DNA of 64,000 bases from Anthoceros angustus (GCA_010909165.1 MU008162.1:682001-746000), one strand, 5' to 3'; shown: positions 24,501 to 38,769, counted from the first letter of the stretch. The notes: a model not told the origin generated them from the sequence alone. Made by a program: numbers and translations.

Positions 24501-25583
24501 CGCCTCATCAGCGGTAGCAAGCTTGTGAAGATCTGGCATGTCACTTATATCCAGCAGCCACATATCAGGTAGCTCCCCAAAATCCTCAGGCACGTTGAAG
24601 GGATCCATCGCAACATCTGCAAGAGGCACGTCATTCTGGCCCGAGGTCCAGAACTCCTGGTCAGACACACAATCAGCCCATCCCACACGAGAACATCCAC
24701 TACACAAAGTCTCCTCCTCACTCACATCAACAGTGGAAGTGGATGTGGTCGCCGGTTCCGCTCCAATGGACGGAAAGTTGCTCTCCACTTTGAGGGATGG
24801 ATCCTCCGTCTTCGACGTCGTTGTCAGAATAGGCCCCTGGAACTCGTCCACCGTCTCCGGCGGATCCTCCACCTCCTGGAACGCGGCCCCACGCTCCTCC
24901 CCGTTCTTCGGTCCAGGCCCGCTCTTCTTGAAAACCCGACACAGCACATACGCATCCTGGCCGGACGAGCTGCCCTTATCACCACTCTCCTCCTCCAGCC
25001 TGTACTCGTGCATCACCCAGTCGGTACGCTCCCCATGGGGGGCGCGACCCCTGTAAAACACCAGCGTCTTCTTCATCCCGATGTTACGAGACCGGCTCTT
25101 CACAGCCCGATCCTTCCCCGTAGCCTTCCAGTAGCCCGCCACAGTCGCCCGGTTGGTCCGCGAGCCATTGGGGTACTTCTTGTCCCGAGGGCTGAAGAAG
25201 TACCACTCCTGATCCCTACTCCCCAACCCAGACTTATCTGCACACAAAACACACTTCCCGTCAACCCCGATGCACCTCCCTACCGCATCGTGCACCCCTA
25301 CCCACCTACTGCCAACCCACCGTGCACACTTCTCAAACATCCATGCACCAGCTCCTACCCCCCACCCCGGCGTGCCTACTTCACTCAAAACACCCCCAGA
25401 CAAGCCTACCGCAAGGCAACACCAACCTGGAAGGTCCCACGGCTCGCATTTGTAAAGATCCACTTCGGCGATAATGTTGAACTCGATGTTCCTCCCGCTC
25501 ACCTTCCGCTTCAGATAGTAGGCAACCAGCTCCTCATCAGTCGGATGAAACCTGAAGCCCGGAGGCAGCTGAGCCCGCGCCAT
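21540..25583 (-). CDS. Membrane-anchored NAC transcription factor (NTL type)
   Basis: NAC-domain transcription factor with a C-terminal membrane anchor, so probably stored at a membrane and released by proteolysis. Four exons join in frame: 25427-25583, 24072-25237, 23534-23657 and 21540-23221, giving 1042 aa. NAC subdomains A-E are complete: [54 protein letters not shown] with [27 protein letters not shown], and [11 protein letters not shown]. The long acidic region that follows is rich in Asp/Glu/Ser/Pro, like an activation domain. The end has one hydrophobic helix ([19 protein letters not shown]) and then basic RVVWRVARH. Most NAC proteins are 300-650 aa, so this one is unusually long. The first intron sits after WDLP, the conserved NAC position. 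The start is the ATG at 25583; in-frame codons lie upstream but no better ATG. Confidence 0.93.
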
Positions 25584-27025
25584 CAACAACACCGCCACCA
25601 AGATACCCCAAACCCGTCCCTAACACAGCCCGGCAAATCTCCTTCAGCAACACCACCGGCTCCACAGCCCTCGTTTACAAACTCCCCCTTCGACCAGCTT
25701 CCTACCCCAACACCTCGCCAGCTGCTCCCGGCAAGTCACACTTCCGCCATACCTAGATCCGAAGTCTAATTGCACTCTTTTTTTGACGTTTTTCTGCTAC
25801 GCCTATCCCTACTCCCCCTCCTCCGCCGTTTCCTCACGCTTTTCCTTCGATCCCGCCTCCCACCCCCGCTACAGCGATCAACAGAGCTCCCCGTCCCCGC
25901 CAAGGCCCCGCCACCCGCGAGCACCAGAATGCGCCCGCCGGGCCGTCAGCCTCCCATGAGAGGCCGCAAGCGCAGCCGTCAGGGCAACATCCGACTGAGA
26001 TCGCCAGGCGCCAAGACGACACGCATCGAGCGAGAAAAAGACCACAGAGAGGCGGCTGGGCGAGAAGGCTGCCGCATATAACCCCTCCGGGGAAGAGAGA
26101 GACAGCGCGATCCGGGCAGGCAAGAGACTGCCCCCCTGCCCTGCCCGGCCCGGCCCGGTCGCTGCCTCCCAAAGCTTCGTCGCCCATGTCGTTAGCGCGG
26201 AGCTTGCCGCGTCCCCGCCTCCAGGAAGAAACGTTTCTTATCCAGCGCCCAGTCCGGCGCGCAGGACCCAATCGTGGCAGAATCACGGCGCTCACATCGA
26301 GCTGGCTCCCGCACGGAAGCAGCCCGCATGCAAAGCCCAACGGAACGGGGAGAGGGAAACGGAACGTGAACCCTAAAACCCCGGTCAAGCCTGGTCAATC
26401 GGTCACCTACCCCTCGCCGCGAAGCCACCGACTGGCACAGTCCTCTGCGGGGACTGTTCCCGGTCAGGCCGGAGCCGCGGGGCCTTCCAAGGCGGAGGAG
26501 GCTGCCTTGCGCGGCAAGTCTTGCGGTCCCCGCAGAGGACGCCCAGCTTTCAATTACCTGCAGCATCCTGGGTTTTTGTCATATTCGGACCGGGTACCGG
26601 CTGCCCGTAACGGGGTGGCAGGAAGCACGTCAGGAAGGTCCGTCCGCCTGCCTTTCGCTCGCTCGTCACTGTGCATTTCAACTCGCGGTAAAGACTGGAC
26701 TTGATAGCCGCAGCACGTGCAGGTTAAGCGTAAGTCATCCCTAACTTACTGCTAATGTTCATGTTGTACCCTACTGGATATTAAAATGCTAAAATTAACT
26801 CCCCGACACATGTTCCTTACGTAAGCTAGCCAATGAGACGAGTTGTATGTGGACGAGCATCTTATAACGCGGCTTCCCTTTACTGTGGTTGTTAGGTCCA
26901 CACTATCGCAACGACAAGGGTGCGAGACTTCTTCCGGTATGCAGTATCCCAACGATAACTTCGAGGAACCACACGTGAAGTACGTGAGCTCTCTTTTTTA
27001 GGCGTGATGAAGTACACCCACCACG
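25584..27025. promoter_or_regulatory. Upstream region of the NAC gene
   Basis: GC-rich leader and promoter-like DNA up to about 26700, with pyrimidine-rich stretches at 25780-25870, then AT-rich sequence. No coding frame here shows family features. Confidence 0.4.
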
Positions 27026-27352
27026 AATTGCTATGAAATATGCAGCCAGTAGGCGCGGCGGACTCCCTCTAGTGAGTTCTTGAGCCAGACATTTTTTAAT
27101 TTGGTATTTTTAAAATAAATCAAAACAGACTGGGGGAAAAATCTTCAGCAAGGGTTGAAGGTGACCAGCTTTGTGCTCGATATGTCCAAAAATTTAAAAT
27201 TTTGTTAGGTTTTTTATTTAGTATTTTTAAAATAAATTAAAAACCAGGGAAAAAATCTTCAGCAAGAATTGAAGGTGACTATGGAAGGGAGATGACTATA
27301 GGTCACTAGAGGGAGTCCACCGCGCCTACTGGCTGCACATTTCATAGCAATT
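27026..27352. repeat. Foldback (inverted-repeat) element
   Basis: Two 50-bp arms, 27026-27075 and 27303-27352, are inverted copies with only two mismatches by my count. They enclose about 227 bp that includes two copies of the local ~105-bp repeat. It resembles a MITE or foldback element. I could not define a clear target duplication. Confidence 0.75.
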
Positions 27353-28360
27353 ACCAAATACAATAGTCACCGTCAATATTCACACGACGGTATTCCATAG
27401 TCACCTTCAATGACCAAGAATTGAAGGTGACTATGGAATACCGTTCTCGTCACGGCCCATCGTGTGTGTGACATGATGTTTTTTGCTGTATTGTACTCAA
27501 ATATGCCACGGTATCTTCAGGATTCCTTCATATAATACACGTACAATATGTGCCACATCAGCCTCCGTAGGACCCTACGCAGGCAAAAAAACTTTCTATT
27601 ACACACTTTTGGCCTAGTGTTCCCATTGTGTCATGCAGAAGTTTTGTTGTTTGGGGTTTTAGGGTTACAATCACCACACACACATGTTTACACGTTTATT
27701 TCGACAAAGTTTGGCCTGCATGTTGGCTTCGCTCTCGCGTGAAGGGTTTGCTCTCGCGCGATAGTGGCTACAACATGCATCTAAAGCTTGTGCATCGTGC
27801 AGCATAAGAGGCTCAGCCTAGGCACGGGTTTAGGGTCCTTTGTCTCATTTCTCCTCACTCCCCTTCATCATATAGCATCTGATGGCGTGGAGAAGGCATC
27901 CAGGCCACTCTAGACAACCTTCATGCCTTGTCCATGCCATCAGAAACATGTAGCAGCTGGCACAACCCTAACCACAAGTGGGCAAGAGAAAAAAAGTTTG
28001 TGTGCATATCAGCTTGACGAGATCGACACATCAAGGGGCCGCGGCGAACACCGATGTGGTCACCTATGGAATACCGATATTGTCACGGGCCATCCATATC
28101 TTTTTAGGGTCCTGTACAGAAAGAAATAGTCCCGCCGCATGGTATTTTTCAAATAAATCAAAACAAACGGGGGGAAAAATCTTCAGCAAGGGTTGAAGGT
28201 GACCAGCTTTGTGTTCAATATGTCCAAAAACTCGTTAGTATTTTTTTTAATTTGTAATTTTAAAATAAGTCAAAACAAACCGGGGGAAAAATCTTCAGCA
28301 AGGGTTGAAGGTGACCAGCTTTGTGTTCGATATGTCAAAAAACTTAGAAACTTGTTAGTG
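27095..28360 (+). repeat. Four copies of a ~105-bp repeat
   Basis: Related copies at about 27095-27206, 27207-27285 (short), 28138-28242 and 28243-28360 share the core TCTTCAGCAAGGGTTGAAGG and a flanking (A/T)-rich TTTTTAAAATAA stretch. They come as two tandem pairs separated by about 850 bp, suggesting duplication of a dimer. Confidence 0.75.
27387..27444. repeat. Perfect 25-bp-arm hairpin
   Basis: Arms 27387-27411 and 27420-27444 are perfect reverse complements around an 8-nt loop. The stem starts ACGGTATTCC and ends near the loop with CCTTCAAT. A partly matching segment (CTATGGAATACCG) recurs near 28060. It could be a transposon end or a small-RNA hairpin. Confidence 0.8.
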
Positions 28361-28417
28361 TTGTTGCAAGCTAAGGTGACGCTAGCTCGTGCAGCGAGGC
28401 GATGTGGGTGATGGAGT

Positions 28418-31688
<3,271 letters not shown>

Positions 31689-32524
31689 GATATCAAGAAG
31701 TGCACTAGATGATTGAGAAATAGGAGCATATTGTTCACATATATAAGCATATAAGGGAAAGCTTTCTCGATGACAGATATATTTGTTTCGCTATAATGAT
31801 AGATTATTATTGAAAATAATAATATTTTCTATAGATTATTTGTTATTAGACATCACCATATATTTAAGTGAATGGCATGTCACACAAGTACACCCATCTA
31901 TAAAATACTCTGGTCCCTGGACCCCCTGGTCTCCTTCGGTTGTCCCCTCCTGGATGGGCTTTTCCCATCGTTTTTTCACCTCAATAAAATCTTCTTCTTA
32001 AAATACTTTGTAGAGTTCCTGATTATAATTATGCTTATTACCATTGTTCACTTCAAACATGAAGATTACTAGAGCCATGCAACCTAAGAGTGAGATAAAT
32101 ATTAGAGCTTGAAAAAAGCAAAACCACTTCTTATGTGATCAAGACCTGAAGATATTATTTAACTCCTTTGTAGTTATCTCATCTCAACTCATATGAAAAA
32201 TAACATTGGAGTATGATCTCATGATTACTGAAACCACCTTCTACTAACTTAGTAAACGTGAGATTGTTAGACACGCTGTGTAGAACAATGGAGGGAGTTA
32301 AGATTGATAGGAAGTGGAGCTTCACAGACCGTCACATATTAACCCTCCAAGAGCAAGGAATTTTCTTTCTAGATTAGAAAGGATGAGACTTTATTTTTGG
32401 AGGGTGAACAAAAAAAGAGATTATTTCACCAAAAAAAAGAACGAGATTTTATTATTAAAAAATATTAAAAATTATATAAAATCAACTCAACTATGTTTGA
32501 CTAAAGTTGTAATGAACAGAGGTA
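31689..32524. other. AT-rich intergenic DNA with a retroelement-like tail
   Basis: The subtilase promoter lies at the left. At about 31975-32000 the sequence reads CTCAATAAAATCTTCTTCTT, the same kind of end (AATAAAAT plus TTC repeats) seen in other dispersed repeats of this window. No gene recognised. Confidence 0.4.
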
Positions 32525-32885
32525 GATTATCCCATCTACATCAATACAATATGAAAGGGAGATCCCTGTAAATTGGAATAGTATACTCCATGAAGGTTTG
32601 AAAGAAAATCCTACGGGCCCTCGCAAGTCAAAACTTGAAATATGAAAAAACCCTCAGCAATGGACACCTTTAGTATGAAGAAGGCCACGAAGTAAGAAAA
32701 CCTACCTCTCATCTACGTCAATACAATGTGAAAGGGAAATCCATATAAATTAGAGAAGTATAGTCCATGAAGGTTTGAAAGAAAATCCTATGGGCCCTCG
32801 CAGATCAAAACTTGAAATCTGGAAAAAAACTTCAGCAATGGACACCTTTTGTATGAAGAAAGCCACGAAATAACAGAAACGAGTG
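32525..32885 (+). repeat. Direct duplication, about 178-bp unit
   Basis: Copy 1 at about 32528-32700 and copy 2 at about 32706-32880 share long near-identical stretches (CCATGAAGGTTTGAAAGAAA and GCAATGGACACCTTT). Some divergence suggests an older tandem duplication. Confidence 0.75.
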
Positions 32886-32892
32886 CTTGCTC

Positions 32893-33003
32893 CATATATG
32901 CCTACGCAAATGGTAGGCATTGGCACATCCTTGCGGAAAAATTGTGCATATATGCCTAGGCAAATGGTAGGCATTGGCACATCCCTTGTGGAAAACTTGT
33001 GGA
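32893..33003 (+). repeat. Tandem duplication, about 55-bp unit
   Basis: Two adjacent copies containing CAAATGGTAGGCATTGGCAC and then a GGAAAA(A/C)TTGTG end. It directly follows the 178-bp duplication. Confidence 0.75.
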
Positions 33004-33184
33004 GTTCATCACGCTTGTATGCACTTTTTCAAACTATGTAGCCTCATACTTTTTCAAACTATGTTTTCGGACGATGTGGCCTCACGCTTTTTCAAGTAAG
33101 TAAAGTTTGAATGTAAAGGATAGCATTCACTGCTTCACTTGGGAGGCATGGCACCGTACATGGCAGATACGGGATTCGAACAAC

Positions 33185-33300
33185 AACAACAACAATTTTA
33201 TTTATGTCCACTAAGGATGGAAGCACCAGCATGGGACAGAGACACTACAACATAAAAAGAGGTGAAAAACTGAAAACACATAACTTGAATTACATGGACG
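33185..33300 (-). repeat. 3' end of a retroelement with a (TTG)n tail
   Basis: On the minus strand it ends GGACATAAATAAAATTG followed by TTG repeats. The internal part (GCATGGGACAGAGA) is shared with the repeat at 63568-63670. Tail structure indicates a retrotransposed insert. Confidence 0.65.
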
Positions 33301-33454
33301 GTAACCAGGTGCCAACTCTCCGAGTGAGCAGTACACACGTACACACAAGGTAGACTTCTGACCTAGTAGAATAGGACTGCATGGTGAGGACGATGCGCAG
33401 ACGCGCAGTTGGTCCAGGTCCCATGACAGAAATTTCCATCCAAGTGAAAAAAAG

Positions 33455-33525
33455 AAAGAAGAAGAATTTTATTTAAATTAACTTTACTTAAGTCCACTCA
33501 GGACGGATTTCCGTCATGGCAAGAC
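33455..33525 (-). repeat. Fragment of the 230-bp dispersed repeat
   Basis: Shares GGACGGATTTCCGTCATGG and the AAGAAGAATTTTATTT end with the copies at 18377 and 46811. It is a truncated third copy, with extra bases inserted near the tail. Confidence 0.65.
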
Positions 33526-33940
33526 ATGATAGAAGAAAAGAAGACGACATGACCGCGCGGTGAGGAAGAAGCGCAGGCGCGCGGTTGGGGCCTGTTGCCA
33601 TGTTTATGCATGGATAACGCGGATATTCTGTTCCCATGGAGTGACGACCCGGCCCGACCCGGCCCGGCCCAAGCCCTCGCTATTCCCGCGGCGTCATGCA
33701 CTTCAAATATGCTGTGCCTTGAGGAAGCCCGGAACCGCCACGAGCTGGATTTTGCTCCACGCATCACGTCACGACCCGAGGGGCTTGGTGTTTTGAAAGG
33801 GGCAGCAATTCTGCGACGACGTTGGGGAGTGGCAAATTTCTGGTTGCCGACCGGCATTTTTCGATCGTCGGGGGAGGGAGGCCGGGGAAAGGTATAATCC
33901 GGCAGGAGAAGCAGCTCCGATGCTGTAGGCTAGCAATGCC

Positions 33941-36073
33941 ATGGCGCCAGGGCGGCCGCAGCGGCTGGCGCGCAGCTCTGTGTCTTACAAGGACGCGCCC
34001 TCGGACGAGGACGAGGTGGCCAGGGAGCTCCCGCAGGCCGTGGAGCAGGCCCGGCCTAAGCGTAGCCTGAGCCTGAAGCGGTCTTCCAGAGCTCAGGTGA
34101 GGAGATTCTGGGAAACGGTTTTTGGGTTTTTGTGGGTTTTGGGAGAGATAATTGGAGGCCTGGTCTTGACTGTGGCTTGTTGCCTATGTGCTGCTCGGTG
34201 TCTGTGTCTGGCAGGAGCGGGCTAATGCTAAGGTCTTACATTCCGCTGCCTCTCCGTGCTTTGCCTAGTTTCTGAGACATGAGATGAAATGAGGCAACTT
34301 GGTATCTCTGACCTAGGGGGATTCTGGTGGTTGAAGGAGGTTTCTTCTCTTGCAGTCATACAGAGTGTCTGCATGTTGTGTGGAGGTTCTGGAGTTGACG
34401 TCCAGTGGCTTTTCGTTGCAGGACCGTGCTGAAGCGAAGCAACTGGAGAGGGCCATCTCCGAGTCCTTGAACTCTGCTTTTGTGCACACCTACAGTCGGG
34501 GAGGGGATAAGGGCTCTCGTGTCAAATTCCGAGAATGTGATCTTGAGGCCAGGGAAGCTGGCCAGATTCTCCAGAGGTTGCATCAAACTCCGGAGGATGT
34601 TGCTTTTCAGGCTCCACTCGATGCATTTTCGGTGGAGAACAGTTCCTCAGGGGCGTGTGGGCAGGCAGCCAAGGAAGTGCTCGCTCCCCAGGTGTGCGAG
34701 GTATGCACAATTTGCTGTGCTCTGAAGCAGTCATTTCTCGCGGAAGGGATGCGACACTGAAGTGCATCATCTGCCCTGACAGGAGCAAGAGGATCAACCT
34801 CAGGCTCCAGTCGCTGCAGAGGAGCTTCCTGTGCGTCAAGCATCTCCAGATCTCGAGATTGGGGACGAGGGTGGTCACCCTCAAGACCAGTTGAATTCTG
34901 TCGACTCGGGTGACCAAAGAAGGGAGAGCTGTGAGGATGAAGAGGATGAGGACGTAGCAGCTTCCAGCGAGGATGACCAGGCAACGAGAAAATTTACTGC
35001 TGATGTCAAGGCTAGTGTTCTCACATCCCTGGTGTGGTAAAAATGTACCTTCGTCCAATCATCCAGCTGACATGGGATGTCCTGCAGGGCCCAGGCAGGG
35101 AAACGAATGCACGGAGACGGAAAGATGACGACGAATGGTCGGCTGATGAGGAAAGTGAAAGCGAGGAAGACGAGGACGATGTATTTGCGCAGGACTCGGA
35201 TGATTCTGATATCGGCAAGGGTGGAGCTAAGAAGAAAAGGACGGCACATCCGGCGTCCAACAGATCCGACGTGATCAAACGAGCTCGCTCTAATAGGGTA
35301 AAGTGGGTGAATGATGTCTATCCCAGGTTCAAGTTTCTCTGAGCTTGCCTTTTCTTACCTCCAACTTGCAGGCAGCGCCGATGAAGCCAATGTGTACAAA
35401 AGAAGCCTCTCCCAAGGTGCCGAAGATGCCAATGTCGGACACCAGGACAAGGCCAGCAGCCAAAGTGACTGAACCTTCAAGTCCTGTCCAGGGGAATGTA
35501 AACCTCCAAACCTTCCAAGCAACCGAGCACCTTGAATTTCATGGTTTCCTTTTCTCTAACCAAGTGCTCGTTCTATTCAAGCAGGTAAATGCTGCTGCGA
35601 AGGTCACTTTTGTGAAAGCTGGGAACCAAAAGGGTACAACAACTTCAGGTAAGAGATCTCGACAGCAACAGCCCAGAGTTCATGCCATCGTGCAGTTTTT
35701 GGGCGAAACCTTTTTGTTCCCTTTGTATCCATGGTAAAGGAGTTGTCGCTTCTTCAGGTTTGCAACCTGCAAGGCTGCCCCTGAAGCCTCTAAACCACAT
35801 TTCAACACCCTCCAAGACAAGCGCTCTAGCGGCAGCATCAGGTGATATCTCCTCCCCTCCTCCTTTGCCTTCTCCCGTGGATTTGTAGGTGTTTTTTCAG
35901 CCAACAGGAACAGCAGAAGCACCATTGGGTTCGGATGTGTGATATTGATCTGCTTTCCACACACAGGCACTGGTCCCCCCTTGCAGTTTCCGAATGCACC
36001 ACATCGGCGAGTGCTAGGCTTGTCAAAGCGGTACCAGCCTCCGCCCCTGCACCCCTATTTGCAGGGAACGTAG
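33941..36073 (+). CDS. RAD51AP1: RAD51AP1-like homologous recombination factor
   Basis: Probable plant counterpart of RAD51AP1, which binds RAD51 and DNA during homologous recombination. Eight exons: 33941-34096, 34422-34700, 34783 to about 35020, 35088-35297, 35372-35497, 35585-35648, 35758-35841 and 35967-36073. The N-terminus has basic RPQRLARSSVSY followed by acidic SDEDE, then AEAKQLERAISESL. These resemble the conserved RAD51AP1 N-terminal box and its ELSL-like helix. The middle is acidic and low in order. The last exon ends RVLGLSKRYQPPPLHP, like the C-terminal RAD51-binding motif (RLGLSRxxxxxPLHP) as remembered. The exon 3 donor is not settled. The short motifs carry the call, so confidence is moderate. 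The gene is convergent with the PPR gene, 180 bp apart. Confidence 0.6.
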
Positions 36074-36252
36074 TTGACTGGTGTGTCATCAAGATAAACT
36101 GGGTGGCTCTGCTCTCGATGCCTTGGTTGACGGAAGGAGCTAGATTACCTAGATTAACATCGCAAGATGGTCTGCAAAGAACTTGCTTTCCTCCTGCTGT
36201 CCTTCCCGACAGACAAGCTGCATTGTTTTTATAATGTTATCGCAGCCCAGCA

Positions 36253-38493
36253 CTATAAGATGGATGCCAAGTTGCGCTTCAAGCCAGCGCTGAAAGTTTC
36301 TTGATCAGGGCAAGACCATGACATGGCCCTCCTTAACTCTCTCAACTTGGCATACACCAAATCTTTCTGCTTGTGGTTTCTGTCCTGGACTACAAAGACA
36401 TGCACCTGGCCCCCCAGTTCAACCCAGCTCTTCCCTGGCTGTTTCCACGCACCTGCCTTCGCTCTCATTTCGTCGATCTTCCTGGCCTCCTTCCACAAGT
36501 CAGCCTCAGCATAGATGTTGGACATAACTATATAGGAAGTGCTGTGTTTGGGTTCTAGCGTGACAGCAGAATCGAACGCCTTTCTTCCTAGTTGCACGTT
36601 CCTGAACTTTCGGCAGGCACCCAGCAGACACAACCATATGGCCAGGTTGGGCTGGATAGGCATCCTCGACAAAATGTCCTGCACCTCATCAAAGCGTCCC
36701 GCACGAGCAAGCATATCAAGCAGGCTAGCATAATGCTGAATAGTTGCGGCGATCCCATATTCCCCTGTCATGCAATCGAAGTACTTGAGGCCATCGTCCA
36801 CCAAGCCAGCATGACCGCAGGCAGTAAGTATGGATACAAATGTGACTCCATTGGGATTGATGCCGGCCTGTTGCATTTCTTTCAACAGATTCAAGGTCAT
36901 CCTATGCTCCCCCTGACGAGCATACCCTGCAATCAATGCACTCCATTGCAGCACATCCTGCCTAGGCAGACTATCAAAGACAATCCGAGCAGAATCCATG
37001 CACCCACATTTTCCAAATGCATGGACGAGAGAGGTAGATACTGCATTCAGATCCATTCCGATGTTTAATACATCATGATAGACCTGAGTGCACATATTCA
37101 GAGCCCCTATATTGCTGCATGCTTTGAGAAGAGAGATAAAAGTGGCAGACGTTGGCATCACACCAGCTTCCCGCATTTGAGCATACAGTTGCATCGCCTC
37201 CTCACCATGTTCTTGTTGAGCATATCCAGCCATCATTGCATTCCAACAAACAACATCCCGTTCACATAACTTGTGGAAGATCTGCTTTGCATCCACCATG
37301 CTCCCACACTTTGCATACATATCAACAAGGGCTGTTCCGACAAACACATCTGACTCGCACCCTTTGCTTAAAACATCACCATGAATGGCATGACCCATCT
37401 TGAGGGCTTGCACTTTTAGCAGTTGTCCCTTGACAAACACAGACTCTTCCCCTGCTGCAAGGCTGCCACAAGCTTTCAATACGCTGACAAATGTCCAAGT
37501 ATTTGGCTTCACGTCGTCTCCTTTCATTTGGTGGTAAAGTTGCAAAGCCGCCTCACCTTGTTCTTGCTGCGCATATCCACCAATCAATGCACTCCAAGAC
37601 ACTACATTGCGGTGGTGCAGGTCGTTGAAAACTCGTTGCGCATCAAGCATGCTTCCACATTTGGCATATGTATCAACCAACGTGGTTCCCAGAAATACAT
37701 CTGCTCCAAAACCCCCTCTCACAATATCAGCATGGATTTCCTTGACCTTTCTCAGAGAGTTCAGCTTCATCTGTTGTCCATCACAAGTTCCAGCCTCTTC
37801 TGCAGCCGACAGGCTTCCACAAGCTTTCAAAGCACTGATGAAAGCCCGATCATCTAGTCTCACACCCTCCCTTTGCATCTGCTCAAAAAGCTGCAAAGCT
37901 TTCGCCCCCTGCCCTTGCTGTGCATAGCCAGAAATCATGGCACTCCATACGACCACATTCCGCTGGGGAACCCTGTCAAACACTTGCTGGGCATCTACCA
38001 TGCTCCCACATTTGGCATACATGTCAACCAGAGCAGTTGCCACGAACAGCTGCAGCTCACACTGGTCCTGAACCACTCTGACATGAACCCTCTTGCCCTC
38101 CTGCAGATCTACCAGGCCGCTACAGGCTCGAAGTACACTCACATATGTGTACTTGTCCGGATTGACACCCTCTGCCACCATCTGGTGGTAGCGTTTCAAA
38201 GCCTCTCCATTCTGCCCATTTTTGACAAGCCCTGAGATACTGGATGTCCATGTGAAAGTACTGCGTTGTGGCACCCTGTCAAACACCTTGAGGGCACCCG
38301 GCAGACCTCCACAGCCCACAAACACGCTGACGATGGAATTACCCACATAGCTGCTGGACTCTAGCCCAGCCTCAACAATATGGGCATGAACTCTCCATCC
38401 TTCATCCAGGGCCTTCATCCTTGAGCATCCTTGCAGCAGATACCCGTAAGTCCCAGCAGGAAGCACCACAGCCCGCTGGCTCAGGAGGTGCAT
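36253..38493 (-). CDS. PLS-class PPR protein with E domain, no DYW
   Basis: Organelle RNA-binding pentatricopeptide repeat protein, normally involved in C-to-U editing site choice or RNA processing. It is a single open frame of about 747 codons from the first ATG. Tandem P, L and S motifs repeat throughout (YAKCGSMVDAQQVFDRVPQR, VSWSALIGGYAQQEQGEAAL), followed by an E domain (NLAIWLCLLGACRKF, GKSWVELGGQVHVFVVQDRN). It stops before any DYW deaminase signature, so it would need a partner deaminase. The open frame extends 34 codons upstream to 38595 without an ATG and with a stop just before it. Translation may start at 38493, or a 5' exon may have been missed. No clear transit peptide is seen, consistent with a missing first exon. 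Confidence 0.88.
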   Translation of the reverse strand: MHLLSQRAVVLPAGTYGYLLQGCSRMKALDEGWRVHAHIVEAGLESSSYVGNSIVSVFVGCGGLPGALKVFDRVPQRSTFTWTSSISGLVKNGQNGEALKRYHQMVAEGVNPDKYTYVSVLRACSGLVDLQEGKRVHVRVVQDQCELQLFVATALVDMYAKCGSMVDAQQVFDRVPQRNVVVWSAMISGYAQQGQGAKALQLFEQMQREGVRLDDRAFISALKACGSLSAAEEAGTCDGQQMKLNSLRKVKEIHADIVRGGFGADVFLGTTLVDTYAKCGSMLDAQRVFNDLHHRNVVSWSALIGGYAQQEQGEAALQLYHQMKGDDVKPNTWTFVSVLKACGSLAAGEESVFVKGQLLKVQALKMGHAIHGDVLSKGCESDVFVGTALVDMYAKCGSMVDAKQIFHKLCERDVVCWNAMMAGYAQQEHGEEAMQLYAQMREAGVMPTSATFISLLKACSNIGALNMCTQVYHDVLNIGMDLNAVSTSLVHAFGKCGCMDSARIVFDSLPRQDVLQWSALIAGYARQGEHRMTLNLLKEMQQAGINPNGVTFVSILTACGHAGLVDDGLKYFDCMTGEYGIAATIQHYASLLDMLARAGRFDEVQDILSRMPIQPNLAIWLCLLGACRKFRNVQLGRKAFDSAVTLEPKHSTSYIVMSNIYAEADLWKEARKIDEMRAKAGAWKQPGKSWVELGGQVHVFVVQDRNHKQKDLVYAKLRELRRAMSWSCPDQETFSAGLKRNLASIL

Positions 38494-38769
38494 CACATCA
38501 ACCGCCTCCTGAGACACAAACTCTTCGACGTTCCAAAGCCAGGATTCTTGCCCGCGCTGCAGGATCCACTGGGCACCACGGCCAGCTCCAGTCAATCATC
38601 CCATCAACATTCAGTCCTTAATTCATTGTTCTTCCCATTCCGGGTTCACTCTGTTCCTTCACATTCTGGTTTCACTATGCTCTTCACATTCATATATATG
38701 AAAGGCGGTCGGTCGGTCAGTGTGGGGAGGCTTTTCCCATCCTGACTGTGAACACAGAGCTCGGGTGCG

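Noticed and set aside
25008-25769. 253-codon plus-strand frame over the NAC start
   Set aside because: It is antisense to the conserved NAC domain and its first intron; composition (Pro/His/Thr) is that of an antisense shadow.
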